Source: T3Sed10-241 sp036796255
GTDB taxonomy: Bacteria > Bacteroidota > Bacteroidia > Flavobacteriales_D > Cryomorphaceae
Length of the DNA: 11,222 nt
NCBI GenBank assembly: GCA_036796255.1
Contig: DAIRDH010000084.1
Location: 1 to 11,222 of the forward strand
Direction: 5' to 3'
Positions 1 to 6,057 of this stretch are shown here, one piece after another. The stretch's first letter is position 1, and each line of letters opens with the position of its first letter. Below the pieces are notes generated by a model. It saw only the letters and a list, made by a program, of their open reading frames with translations. It was not told the origin of the DNA and made no database searches. The position numbers and the translations under genes were made by a program.

Positions 1-140
1 TCGCCGCCTTTAGCGCCCATGGCTGCTTGTGAAAGCAAACAGCCCAGCAAAAAGTGCGGGGCCAATTTCAAATATCGCTTGATTGAGGTAGAGGTTTTCA
101 CAAGTTCAAAAATGGATGAATATTCCGTAATACAGTTCAT
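1..140 (-). CDS. Partial gene: N-terminus of a probable exported protein
   Basis: An open minus-strand frame runs off the left edge after 46 codons. The residues look like a signal peptide: a basic n-region (Lys and Lys-Arg), a hydrophobic core containing LAPHFLLGCLLS, and an Ala-rich cleavage region (SQAAMGAKGG). Two starts are possible: ATG at 140-138, or GTG at 101-99. The GTG start places the basic residues right at the N-terminus and gives a more typical signal peptide. LLGC could also be read as a loose lipobox. Nothing of the mature protein is visible, so no function can be given. It is divergent from the SPOR-like gene, and the ~100-bp gap would hold both promoters. It could be a chance frame, but signal-peptide structure in a divergent position favours a real gene. 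Confidence 0.5.
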   Translation of the reverse strand, partial: MNCITEYSSIFELVKTSTSIKRYLKLAPHFLLGCLLSQAAMGAKGG

Positions 141-194
141 CAAAGCACTTTATTTATAAAAATGCAATGTTGATAACCTCGCTGAATTGTATTA

Positions 195-223
195 TTGTAG
201 CGCGTTTAATTGGCTTAAACTTG
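195..223 (+). promoter_or_regulatory. Candidate promoter for the SPOR-like gene
   Basis: TTG at 195-197 and TAAACTTG at 216-223 are separated by 18 nt. They match the Bacteroidota pattern TTG-N17-23-TAnnTTTG with one mismatch in the -7 element. Transcription would begin at about 229, shortly before the ATG at 239. This supports 239 rather than the upstream ATG at 167 as the translation start. It is a motif match only. Confidence 0.35.
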
Positions 224-238
224 CTCACTCAAACGTTT

Positions 239-1375
239 ATGCGCTATTTCATTCTTTCGGCACTGTTGATAAGCATGCTCAATACGGGCCATGGGCAGGA
301 CGTGATTGAGCGCAACTATTTCCCTGGTGCACAAGCACGCAATGCAGCGATAGCCGCGGCCCGCTACGCGGAAGAAGGTTACCATTATACGCGTTTCACC
401 ACATTCATCAGCGCAATAGACAGCTCGCGCATTTACGCCGATACGGCGCTGTTTTTCGTCAAGCGTTCGCTGATGCTGTGCGATACTTCGCTCTTTCATG
501 CACCCAAGGCAAACAAATCAGCCATCGAATACCTCGAACTGGGGAAGACAAGAACGTCCTCGGCCGACAGTGTGATCAGGGAATTTTATCCCATGACGGA
601 CATCAAGTCGCACAACTATTTCGGAAAAGAAGCTGCCTACCACCTGAGCAGCGCGGTGATGGATTATTTCAGTGCATCTCTTTTGCTCAAGCCTGAGGCC
701 GATAATGTGAATGTAGAGGCCTATGATGTGCTGCCCTTCGATGATGAAATCCAGAGACTCGAAGCAGATGAAACAGCATTTCAGCATCTTGCCAATGCAT
801 ACGACAGTGAAGTTAAAATGCTCGAAAACCTTTCTGAGGACATAAAAGCTGAAATTGAAAAGACTTCGGACCAGCGCACGCGGGCAAAACTGCGTACCTG
901 GAAATCTGAAATTGAACAGCAGATGTCGGAGAGCACGAGCAATATGGAAAAAACTGCATTCCGTATACAAGAGATTCGCGTGTTGCTTGACAAAAAATAT
1001 TTAAAGGATTTGGAAAATGCTGAGAGCCCTGAGCACCTTTCTCAATTTGAAGTTAGTGCATTAAAGAGTACTTCGTTGGAGCTGGATGAAGACCTGCCCG
1101 AAGGCCTCGTGTATAAAATCCAACTGGGCTATTACCCCTCTGATGTGGACATCAATAATTTCAGGGGCCTCTTTCCTATAAGTGGTGAGACGGTACGCAC
1201 GGGAACTTCACGCATTTATGCAGGTCTTTTTTACACTTACACCGATGCCAGCTCAGGACTTGAATATGTGCGTAAAAATGCGATCGCCAATGCCTTTATC
1301 GTGCCTTTTCACAATGGCAGCAAGATCGCGATGAGCAGGGCCGTGGAGATCGAAAAAGCCCGCGGCGTGCGCTGA
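239..1375 (+). CDS. Secreted protein with C-terminal SPOR-like domain
   Basis: The frame is open from an ATG at 167. I chose 239 because the protein then begins MRYFILSALLISM, a clean signal peptide with likely cleavage before Gln20 (GHG|Q), and because a promoter-like motif lies between the two starts. The product is 378 aa. Residues ~25-155 are helical and rich in Ala and aromatic residues. Residues ~165-260 are highly charged and probably coiled-coil. Residues ~288-366 (PEGLVYKIQLGYYP, then FRGLFPISGE, RIYAGLFYTY and NAFIVPFHNG) resemble the SPOR-like C-terminal domain seen in Bacteroidota envelope proteins. Such domains can bind peptidoglycan in other bacteria; binding here is inference. 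It is probably periplasmic. The gene converges on ppk with a single base between the stop codons. No enzymatic motif was seen. Confidence 0.8.
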   Translation: MRYFILSALLISMLNTGHGQDVIERNYFPGAQARNAAIAAARYAEEGYHYTRFTTFISAIDSSRIYADTALFFVKRSLMLCDTSLFHAPKANKSAIEYLELGKTRTSSADSVIREFYPMTDIKSHNYFGKEAAYHLSSAVMDYFSASLLLKPEADNVNVEAYDVLPFDDEIQRLEADETAFQHLANAYDSEVKMLENLSEDIKAEIEKTSDQRTRAKLRTWKSEIEQQMSESTSNMEKTAFRIQEIRVLLDKKYLKDLENAESPEHLSQFEVSALKSTSLELDEDLPEGLVYKIQLGYYPSDVDINNFRGLFPISGETVRTGTSRIYAGLFYTYTDASSGLEYVRKNAIANAFIVPFHNGSKIAMSRAVEIEKARGVR

Positions 1376-1376
1376 T

Positions 1377-3464
1377 TTAAGCTGGAAGCGCTTTCTGCTC
1401 GTTCTTAATAATCTCAAACATGTCGAATTGCGCCCTTGTCAACCTGTCGCCCTTGCTGGGATGCACATATTCGTTGAGCTGCTTTACATCGATGATACGG
1501 GCCTTCACATTGTCGCTCCACTGCAGCTCGAGAAAAGCTTTCAACTCCTTCTTCACCGAACTGTCCAGAATGTTGCAACCCACCTCCACACGGAAATCCA
1601 AGTTGCGCGTCATCCAGTCGGCTGAGGAGATGTAGTAGTTTTCATTGGCGCCTCCACCATTGCCAAAGACAAAAATGCGGGAGTGCTCCAGAAAGCGGTC
1701 CACAATGCTCCGCACCTCAATATTGTCGCTCACACCGGGCAATCCAGGAATCAGGGAGCAAATACCGCGAATGATGATGCGAATCTTTACCCCTGCCTTG
1801 CTCGCCTGATAGAGTTTGCGGATCATCACCTCATCCACGAGGCTGTTCATTTTCAAAAACATGTAAGCCGGCTTGCCCTCTTTGGCCAGCTTCATCTCTC
1901 GGTTTATCATCTTGATGAAGAGATTGCGCATGGAGGCCGGCGCCACCATCAGGTGCTTGAAGCGAAAGTGGCGGTAAGGCTTTTCCAGAAAAAGGAACAC
2001 TTTGTACATCTCCTGGCATATCTCCTCATTGGCAGTGAACAGGGAGAAATCACTGTATACCTTGGCGGTACTTTCGTTAAAATTGCCTGTACCAAGGATG
2101 CCATAATGTTTGAGGATTCCTTTGTCCACCTTGGTGATGAGGACCAGCTTGCAGTGCACCTTCATGTCCGGGATACCGAATATCACCTTGACTCCGGCCT
2201 CTTGAAGCCGGCGGCTCCACTCCAGGTTGTTCTCCTCGTCAAAGCGCGCTCGCAACTCAACCATCGCGATGACCTGCTTGCCATTTTTTGCGGCGCTTAT
2301 CAGGGCATTCACCACCCTCGATTGACTTGCCACGCGGTACAGTGAAATTCTGATCTCTTTCACTTCAGGGTGAATTGCAGCTTCACGCAGGGTATTTACA
2401 AAAGCCCTGAAATGGTGGTAGGGATAGTGCAAGAGGATGTCATTCTTCTCAATGGCTGAGAGTATGCTGCGGCTCTGCCTGAAATGCGGATGCTCAAATT
2501 GCTTGAGTGATTCCCATTCAAGAACAGGCGCTCCCACATTGGGGAACTTCATAAAGTCCTTGGAGTTATGGTAGCGTCCGCCTGGAATGATGTTGTCATC
2601 TTCATCGAGCTCGAGCTTGGCCATGAGGAAGCGTTTGAGGCTCTTTGGCATCTCAGAATCATAAAGGAAGCGCACCGGCTCGCCTTTGGTGCGCTGCTTC
2701 ACCCCTTTCTTCATCTTTTCATAAAAGCCTTTTGAAATATCGTCGTCGATGTCGAGCTCGGCATCACGGGTTATTTTTACCGTAAAGGCCTCGGCATGGT
2801 CGTATTCAAAGAGCCCAAATATCTTGTCCATATTGAACCTGATCACATCATCTACAAACATGATGTACTTCTTCCCATCTTCCTCGGGCAGCACCACAAA
2901 GCGCGGTGTATTTTCAGAAGGTACCTCAATCAGGGCGTATTGCTTTGAATTGACCGGCTTCGGAATGGAGAGCCTTACGGCCAAATAGATAGACTTGTCG
3001 CGTAAATATGGGAATTCGGGAACGCTTTTCAGCATAATGGGGACGAGCAGTGGCGCGAGCTTTTCACGGTAGTAATCCACGACGAAAGTTTGCTGATGCT
3101 CACTGAGGCCATCCTCTCTCACCATGTAAATGCCATGGTCCTCGAGCTGATGGATAATGTCTTCATACGTTTCCGTAAATATGGTTTTTTGCCGCATCAC
3201 CTCGCGCTGAATGGCATCGAGCACCTGCGATGGTGTCATATCACCAATGAGGGTCGTCTTTTTTGCTGAGAAGGTCTGCAACCTACGGATGGTCGCCACC
3301 CGCACCCGAAAGAACTCATCAAGGTTGTTGGAGAAAATTCCCAGAAAGCGCAAGCGCTCTACCAAAGGCACGCTCGGATCACCCGCTTCCTGAAGTACCC
3401 TATGGTTAAAAGAAAGCCAGCTCAGCTCTCTGTTTACGGTAAGATTTTTAAGACTGATGGACAT
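1377..3464 (-). CDS. ppk1: Polyphosphate kinase 1
   Basis: PPK1 reversibly transfers the gamma-phosphate of ATP onto a growing polyphosphate chain, storing phosphate and energy. The 695-aa length is normal for the family. The N-terminal domain opens with NRELSWLSFNHRVLQEA and SNNLDEFFRVRV, both family signatures. The two C-terminal catalytic domains belong to the phospholipase-D-like fold. His437 in KVHCKLVLI matches the autophosphorylated histidine (His435 in E. coli). His594 in FLEHSRIFVFG matches the second essential histidine. GTGNFNESTA (458-467) and SADWMTRNLDFRVEV (~614-628) are the conserved nucleotide and phosphate-site motifs. It is the last gene of a minus-strand operon, 22 nt after the GDPD gene, and its stop lies 1 nt from the stop of the convergent SPOR-like gene. 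No key residue is missing. Confidence 0.97.
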   Translation of the reverse strand: MSISLKNLTVNRELSWLSFNHRVLQEAGDPSVPLVERLRFLGIFSNNLDEFFRVRVATIRRLQTFSAKKTTLIGDMTPSQVLDAIQREVMRQKTIFTETYEDIIHQLEDHGIYMVREDGLSEHQQTFVVDYYREKLAPLLVPIMLKSVPEFPYLRDKSIYLAVRLSIPKPVNSKQYALIEVPSENTPRFVVLPEEDGKKYIMFVDDVIRFNMDKIFGLFEYDHAEAFTVKITRDAELDIDDDISKGFYEKMKKGVKQRTKGEPVRFLYDSEMPKSLKRFLMAKLELDEDDNIIPGGRYHNSKDFMKFPNVGAPVLEWESLKQFEHPHFRQSRSILSAIEKNDILLHYPYHHFRAFVNTLREAAIHPEVKEIRISLYRVASQSRVVNALISAAKNGKQVIAMVELRARFDEENNLEWSRRLQEAGVKVIFGIPDMKVHCKLVLITKVDKGILKHYGILGTGNFNESTAKVYSDFSLFTANEEICQEMYKVFLFLEKPYRHFRFKHLMVAPASMRNLFIKMINREMKLAKEGKPAYMFLKMNSLVDEVMIRKLYQASKAGVKIRIIIRGICSLIPGLPGVSDNIEVRSIVDRFLEHSRIFVFGNGGGANENYYISSADWMTRNLDFRVEVGCNILDSSVKKELKAFLELQWSDNVKARIIDVKQLNEYVHPSKGDRLTRAQFDMFEIIKNEQKALPA

Positions 3465-3486
3465 TCTCTGCTCGATTAGGCTACGC

Positions 3487-4431
3487 CTACAAAGATGGGA
3501 ATCTGTCGGGAAAATCCGAAATCAAACCATCCACGCCCAGCTCCATTAAGTCAAGCATTGTTTGGGCATCATTTACCGTCCAGGGGATGAGGGCCATCTC
3601 TTTGCTTTTGCAAAAAGCGACAAGTGCAGTATCCACAAGCATGTAATAGGGGCTGTAGATGTGAGGGGTAAAGCCCAGGTTTGCCAAATTCTCCTCAGGA
3701 GAGTAGCCATTTTCAATAAGCAAGGCCAGGCGCAATTCGGGGTATTTGCCATGGAGGTACTGCAATGTGCGCGGATCAAATGACTGGATGGTGGTGCGCG
3801 ATGCGATGCCAGCCTTCATTACTTCATCAACCAGCAGCTGGGCAAAAACATCGGGTGTAGGGTGGTATAGCCCGTCACCTTCAGGGGTGGACTTTGTCTC
3901 AATGTTGTAAAATGGCAGTTCGCGCCCAGTGTCTTTTGCATATTTTTCAGCTTGCGCGATCACATCGGAGAGCAAGGGCTTTGACGCGGACAATGCTCGC
4001 TGATCGGGAAAGTTTGGATGGCCAATAGATCCGCAGTCAAAAGCCTTGGATTCCTCATAGGTCATTTTATAAATAAGGTGCGACTTTTCCTGATCAGATG
4101 AAATGGCATTGCCTTGCGGATCGAGGCATATTTCACCTGAGAACCAGGGCTCATGCGAGAGAATAACCTTTGAATCCGAGGTAATCACCACATCCATTTC
4201 CAAGGTGGATACACCAAGATCGAGGGCCTGTAGAAATGCCGGGATGGTATTTTCCGGAAGTAAACCCCGGCAGCCACGGTGGCCCTGAAAGTCGAATGAA
4301 CCGGGGGTAAGAGGGACTTTGTTACTCTCCATAGATGCCTGCTTGTTGTGCGCTGTATCGGCTGTTTTACGCTCAGGCCCGGCACATGCAAAAGCAAGTA
4401 TAGAAACAACAAAACCAAAAAGCAACCTCAT
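3487..4431 (-). CDS. Glycerophosphodiester phosphodiesterase, exported (GDPD family)
   Basis: This enzyme hydrolyses glycerophosphodiesters, the deacylation products of phospholipids, to glycerol 3-phosphate and an alcohol. The 314-aa protein starts with a hydrophobic export signal (MRLLFGFVVSILAFAC). Cys16 could be lipidated, although AFAC is a weak lipobox, so a periplasmic or lipoprotein location is inferred. The GDPD TIM-barrel signatures follow in order: GHRGCRG with His51 and Arg52, PENT with Glu60, LEMDV with Glu78 and Asp80, SHEPW with His93, NIETK with Glu178, IQSFD at ~215-219, PWTVND at ~283-288, and DGLISDFPDR near the C-terminus. These supply the acid/base histidines and the metal ligands. 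Its ATG overlaps the stop of the upstream receiver gene in an ATGA junction, and ppk1 follows after 22 nt, so the three genes are very likely co-transcribed. The exact diester preference cannot be read from the sequence. Confidence 0.93.
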   Translation of the reverse strand: MRLLFGFVVSILAFACAGPERKTADTAHNKQASMESNKVPLTPGSFDFQGHRGCRGLLPENTIPAFLQALDLGVSTLEMDVVITSDSKVILSHEPWFSGEICLDPQGNAISSDQEKSHLIYKMTYEESKAFDCGSIGHPNFPDQRALSASKPLLSDVIAQAEKYAKDTGRELPFYNIETKSTPEGDGLYHPTPDVFAQLLVDEVMKAGIASRTTIQSFDPRTLQYLHGKYPELRLALLIENGYSPEENLANLGFTPHIYSPYYMLVDTALVAFCKSKEMALIPWTVNDAQTMLDLMELGVDGLISDFPDRFPSL

Positions 4432-4826
4432 GTGCCAAAGTTAAGTCTTCCGGGTTTTTGCGGCAAGAGCAATTTTACACGGCGTATCAATTCTTCCATG
4501 CGCACGGGCTTCACTACATAATCTTCAGCACCGGCTTCCATGGCTTCGCGATAGTCGCTGATGTTGCCTTTGCATGTGAGCATGATGATAGGGATGTGGC
4601 GCGTAGCTTCGTGTTCTTTGAGATACTTGCATACGCTAAGGCCGTCAGGATCGGGCATCATCCAGTCGCTCAGCACCATGTCGGGAGGATTGTCCAATAC
4701 AGCTTTGAGCGCCTCGCGCGAATCAGTGTAAGAATCTACCTGAAAGCCTTCCTTACCGAGGTTATAGACAATTAAATCCAGAATATCTTCGACATCATCT
4801 ATGGCAACCACGCGCAACTTTTTCAT
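4428..4826 (-). CDS. Stand-alone CheY-like response regulator receiver
   Basis: This is a single receiver domain of 132 aa. Its signatures are the acidic pair Asp10-Asp11 (VVAIDDVED), phosphoacceptor Asp54 in LSDWMMPDPDG, Thr84 in IIMLTC, and Lys106 in DYVVKP. The DWMMPDxDG motif is typical of active receivers. No DNA-binding or enzymatic output domain follows: the protein ends shortly after the last helix, at RLNFGT. It must therefore act through a protein partner or as part of a phosphorelay, and no histidine kinase is encoded in the window. It is the first gene of the operon with GDPD and ppk1, overlapping GDPD by 4 nt. A link to phosphate status is inferred from context only. The start codon lies 18 nt downstream of a perfect TAnnTTTG element, which supports this start. 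Confidence 0.93.
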   Translation of the reverse strand: MKKLRVVAIDDVEDILDLIVYNLGKEGFQVDSYTDSREALKAVLDNPPDMVLSDWMMPDPDGLSVCKYLKEHEATRHIPIIMLTCKGNISDYREAMEAGAEDYVVKPVRMEELIRRVKLLLPQKPGRLNFGT

Positions 4827-4828
4827 AA

Positions 4829-4844
4829 CAGCTATTTATAGCTG
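4829..4844. repeat. Perfect palindrome in leader of receiver-GDPD-ppk operon
   Basis: CAGCTATTTATAGCTG is a perfect inverted repeat with 7-nt arms and a 2-nt centre. It lies between the -7 element and the start codon of the receiver gene. A short stem with a 2-nt loop is a poor RNA hairpin, so a dimeric protein-binding site is the likelier role. Binding is inference. Confidence 0.5.
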
Positions 4845-4852
4845 CAAAAATA
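4845..4852 (-). promoter_or_regulatory. -7 element of receiver-GDPD-ppk operon promoter
   Basis: On the minus strand this reads TATTTTTG followed by C, a perfect match to the Bacteroidota TAnnTTTG element, 18 nt before the receiver ATG. No TTG occurs at the usual distance; a TTTA lies about 22 nt upstream. The -33 box is therefore weak, which would fit a promoter that needs an activator. The element is sandwiched between two palindromes. Confidence 0.55.
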
Positions 4853-4862
4853 CTGCTCAGTA
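4851..4862. repeat. Second small palindrome overlapping the same promoter
   Basis: TACTGCTCAGTA has 5-nt arms around a CT centre and overlaps the upstream edge of the -7 element of the minus-strand operon. At this length it could be chance, but its position next to the 16-bp palindrome makes a regulatory role plausible. Confidence 0.3.
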
Positions 4863-5094
4863 GTTGTGCGTAATTAAACTGAGGGTTAACAAATTGTTTT
4901 CCCTTTGTGCGATTTCCAATCCCATGACATCCCACCCTTGGTGGTAAGCCACATCTACAACCCATGGGTTTTGCTCCTTCTCAACACATCCTCAGGATCA
5001 GTTTTTTTATTCCAAATTAAAAAGATTTAAAAGATCAAAAAAAAGCTTGGCATTATCCTGAAACCATTGATGATTGGCAATTTCTTAACAAGCT
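4863..5094. other. Intergenic region with several short palindromes, no gene seen
   Basis: This is the bulk of the ~300-bp divergent gap between the receiver operon and the small hypothetical gene. No convincing ORF or RNA gene is visible. It contains a perfect 12-bp palindrome AACCCATGGGTT (4959-4970), CCACC-CTT-GGTGG (4932-4944), ATCCT-C-AGGAT (4988-4998) followed by a T-run, and an A-rich stretch at about 5010-5045. The rightmost part leads into the plus-strand promoter. Confidence 0.5.
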
Positions 5095-5128
5095 TTGGGC
5101 GCGGGAGGCAAATAATTTTGTAAATTTG
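5095..5128 (+). promoter_or_regulatory. Promoter of small hypothetical gene
   Basis: TTG at 5095-5097 and TAAATTTG at 5121-5128 are separated by 23 nt and match TTG-N17-23-TAnnTTTG perfectly. A second perfect -7-like element, TAATTTTG, lies at 5113-5120. Transcription should begin at about 5126-5136, which rules out the in-frame TTG at 5126 as a translation start. Confidence 0.55.
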
Positions 5129-5134
5129 TGGGAT

Positions 5135-5527
5135 ATGAAAACAATGGCCAAAAAAAAGATTTCAGAACAAAAGCAAAGAATGATGACCAGCGCCATTGGC
5201 TATTTGCGCTTTAAGGGTTACCACGACATTAAAGCCCCGATGGCAGCTTTTGGCAATCCACAAGCTGTTTTCTTAAAAGCCAGTGAAGCAGGTTATACGC
5301 CTGATTTAATCGCGCAGCGCGACTTCGGCACTTTTATCTTTGAGGTTTTTGCTGACAAAGAAGAAGAACTGAGCGCCTGCCTGGAGCGCTGGAGCACTTA
5401 CACTTCTTACGCCGATCGCAAAGACGGAAAGTTTTACCTCATCGCCTACAGCGAAGACAATGACCTGCTCTGCGAACGCATTTCTACCCTGGACCCTGTG
5501 CCAGGGATTATCCAGATAAGACGCTAA
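5135..5527 (+). CDS. Conserved-looking small hypothetical protein, possible PD-(D/E)xK-like fold
   Basis: I do not recognise this family with confidence. The frame continues upstream to a TTG at 5126, but that codon lies inside the -7 element, so the start is ATG at 5135 (130 aa) or ATG at 5144. The N-terminus is very basic (AKKKISEQKQR). A helix (MMTSAIGYLRFKGY) follows, then YTPDLIAQRDFGTFIFEVF, a charged helix with ERWSTYTSYA, and a strand GKFYLIAYSED. The order Asp in PDLI, a beta-strand with Glu in FEVF, then helix and strand resembles a small restriction-endonuclease-like (PD-(D/E)xK) fold. However, the Lys of ExK is Phe here, so activity is doubtful. It is cytoplasmic, has its own promoter, and ends at a hairpin terminator before the next operon. 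Confidence 0.75.
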   Translation: MKTMAKKKISEQKQRMMTSAIGYLRFKGYHDIKAPMAAFGNPQAVFLKASEAGYTPDLIAQRDFGTFIFEVFADKEEELSACLERWSTYTSYADRKDGKFYLIAYSEDNDLLCERISTLDPVPGIIQIRR

Positions 5528-5530
5528 GCC

Positions 5531-5556
5531 AATGCCCCAAGTGGGCATTTTTATTT
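5531..5556 (+). terminator. Rho-independent terminator
   Basis: AATGCCC (5531-5537) and GGGCATT (5543-5549) form a perfect 7-bp stem with the loop CAAGT. A T-rich tail follows. It begins 3 nt after the stop of the small hypothetical gene and separates it from the acetyltransferase operon. Read-through is possible, because no TAnnTTTG promoter is visible between 5557 and 5575. Confidence 0.75.
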
Positions 5557-5574
5557 AATAACCGATCCAAAAAA

Positions 5575-6057
5575 ATGATGAACCTCAAGTCACATCCTGA
5601 AATTGCTATTGACATTTATAACAGTGTGGAAAGGCCCACTTTCATGCAAGAGCAAGAAGTTGTAGACTTCCTTCATCTTCATCTGGATAAATACGGCGAC
5701 CCCAAACCACACATTAGGTCAGCCATCGAATACTCCTGTAGCCACCACAAAGGCAAGGGCGGTTTTGTCGTCATCGCCCGAAAAGATGGAGACATCGTAG
5801 GCGCTGTGGTGGTAAACCAAACTGGCATGTCGGGCTACATTCCTGAAAATATTCTGGTATACATTGCGGTAGATGAAAACATGCGCGGCATGGGCATTGG
5901 CAACAAGCTGATGAATCGCGCACTACAACTTGCCAAAGGGTCGGTCGCCCTCCATGTGGAGCCTGACAACCCCGCCAGGAAGCTTTACGAACGCCTTGGT
6001 TTTACCAACAAATACCTCGAAATGCGCTACACCGCGCCCACAAACGTCGATAAATGA
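5575..6057 (+). CDS. GNAT-family N-acetyltransferase
   Basis: GNAT enzymes transfer an acetyl group from acetyl-CoA to an amine. The 160-aa length suits a single GNAT domain. The central strand GGFVVIARKDGDIVGAVVV (62-80) leads to strand LVYIAVDENMRGMGIGNKLM (94-113). That strand carries the acetyl-CoA pyrophosphate loop RGMGIG (104-109). The C-terminal motif VALHVEPDNPARKLYERLGF (124-143) has the typical Asn and Tyr138. Tandem ATGs at 5575 and 5578 make the start uncertain by one codon. It is the first gene of the racemase operon and overlaps the amidohydrolase in an ATGA junction. The neighbourhood points to an amino acid or amino-acid derivative as substrate; this is inference, and the sequence does not reveal specificity. 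Confidence 0.92.
   Translation: MMNLKSHPEIAIDIYNSVERPTFMQEQEVVDFLHLHLDKYGDPKPHIRSAIEYSCSHHKGKGGFVVIARKDGDIVGAVVVNQTGMSGYIPENILVYIAVDENMRGMGIGNKLMNRALQLAKGSVALHVEPDNPARKLYERLGFTNKYLEMRYTAPTNVDK

Noticed and set aside
167..238. Upstream ATG extension of the SPOR-like protein
   Set aside because: It adds 24 residues before a complete signal peptide, and the likely promoter lies inside the extension.
518..970. Minus-strand 150-aa frame inside the SPOR-like gene
   Set aside because: It is Phe/Cys/His-rich shadow composition opposite a gene with a signal peptide and a recognisable domain.
1683..2345. Plus-strand 220-aa frame inside ppk1
   Set aside because: It is a shadow of the strongly conserved ppk1 coding strand, with no family motif of its own.
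3470..3489. TAGGC-TAC-GCCTA inverted repeat between GDPD and ppk1
   Set aside because: The short stem has no T-run, lies in a 22-nt operon gap, and is unlikely to terminate or regulate.
5126..5134. TTG start for the small hypothetical gene
   Set aside because: The TTG is part of the -7 promoter element TAAATTTG, so it would not be in the mRNA; downstream ATGs are available.
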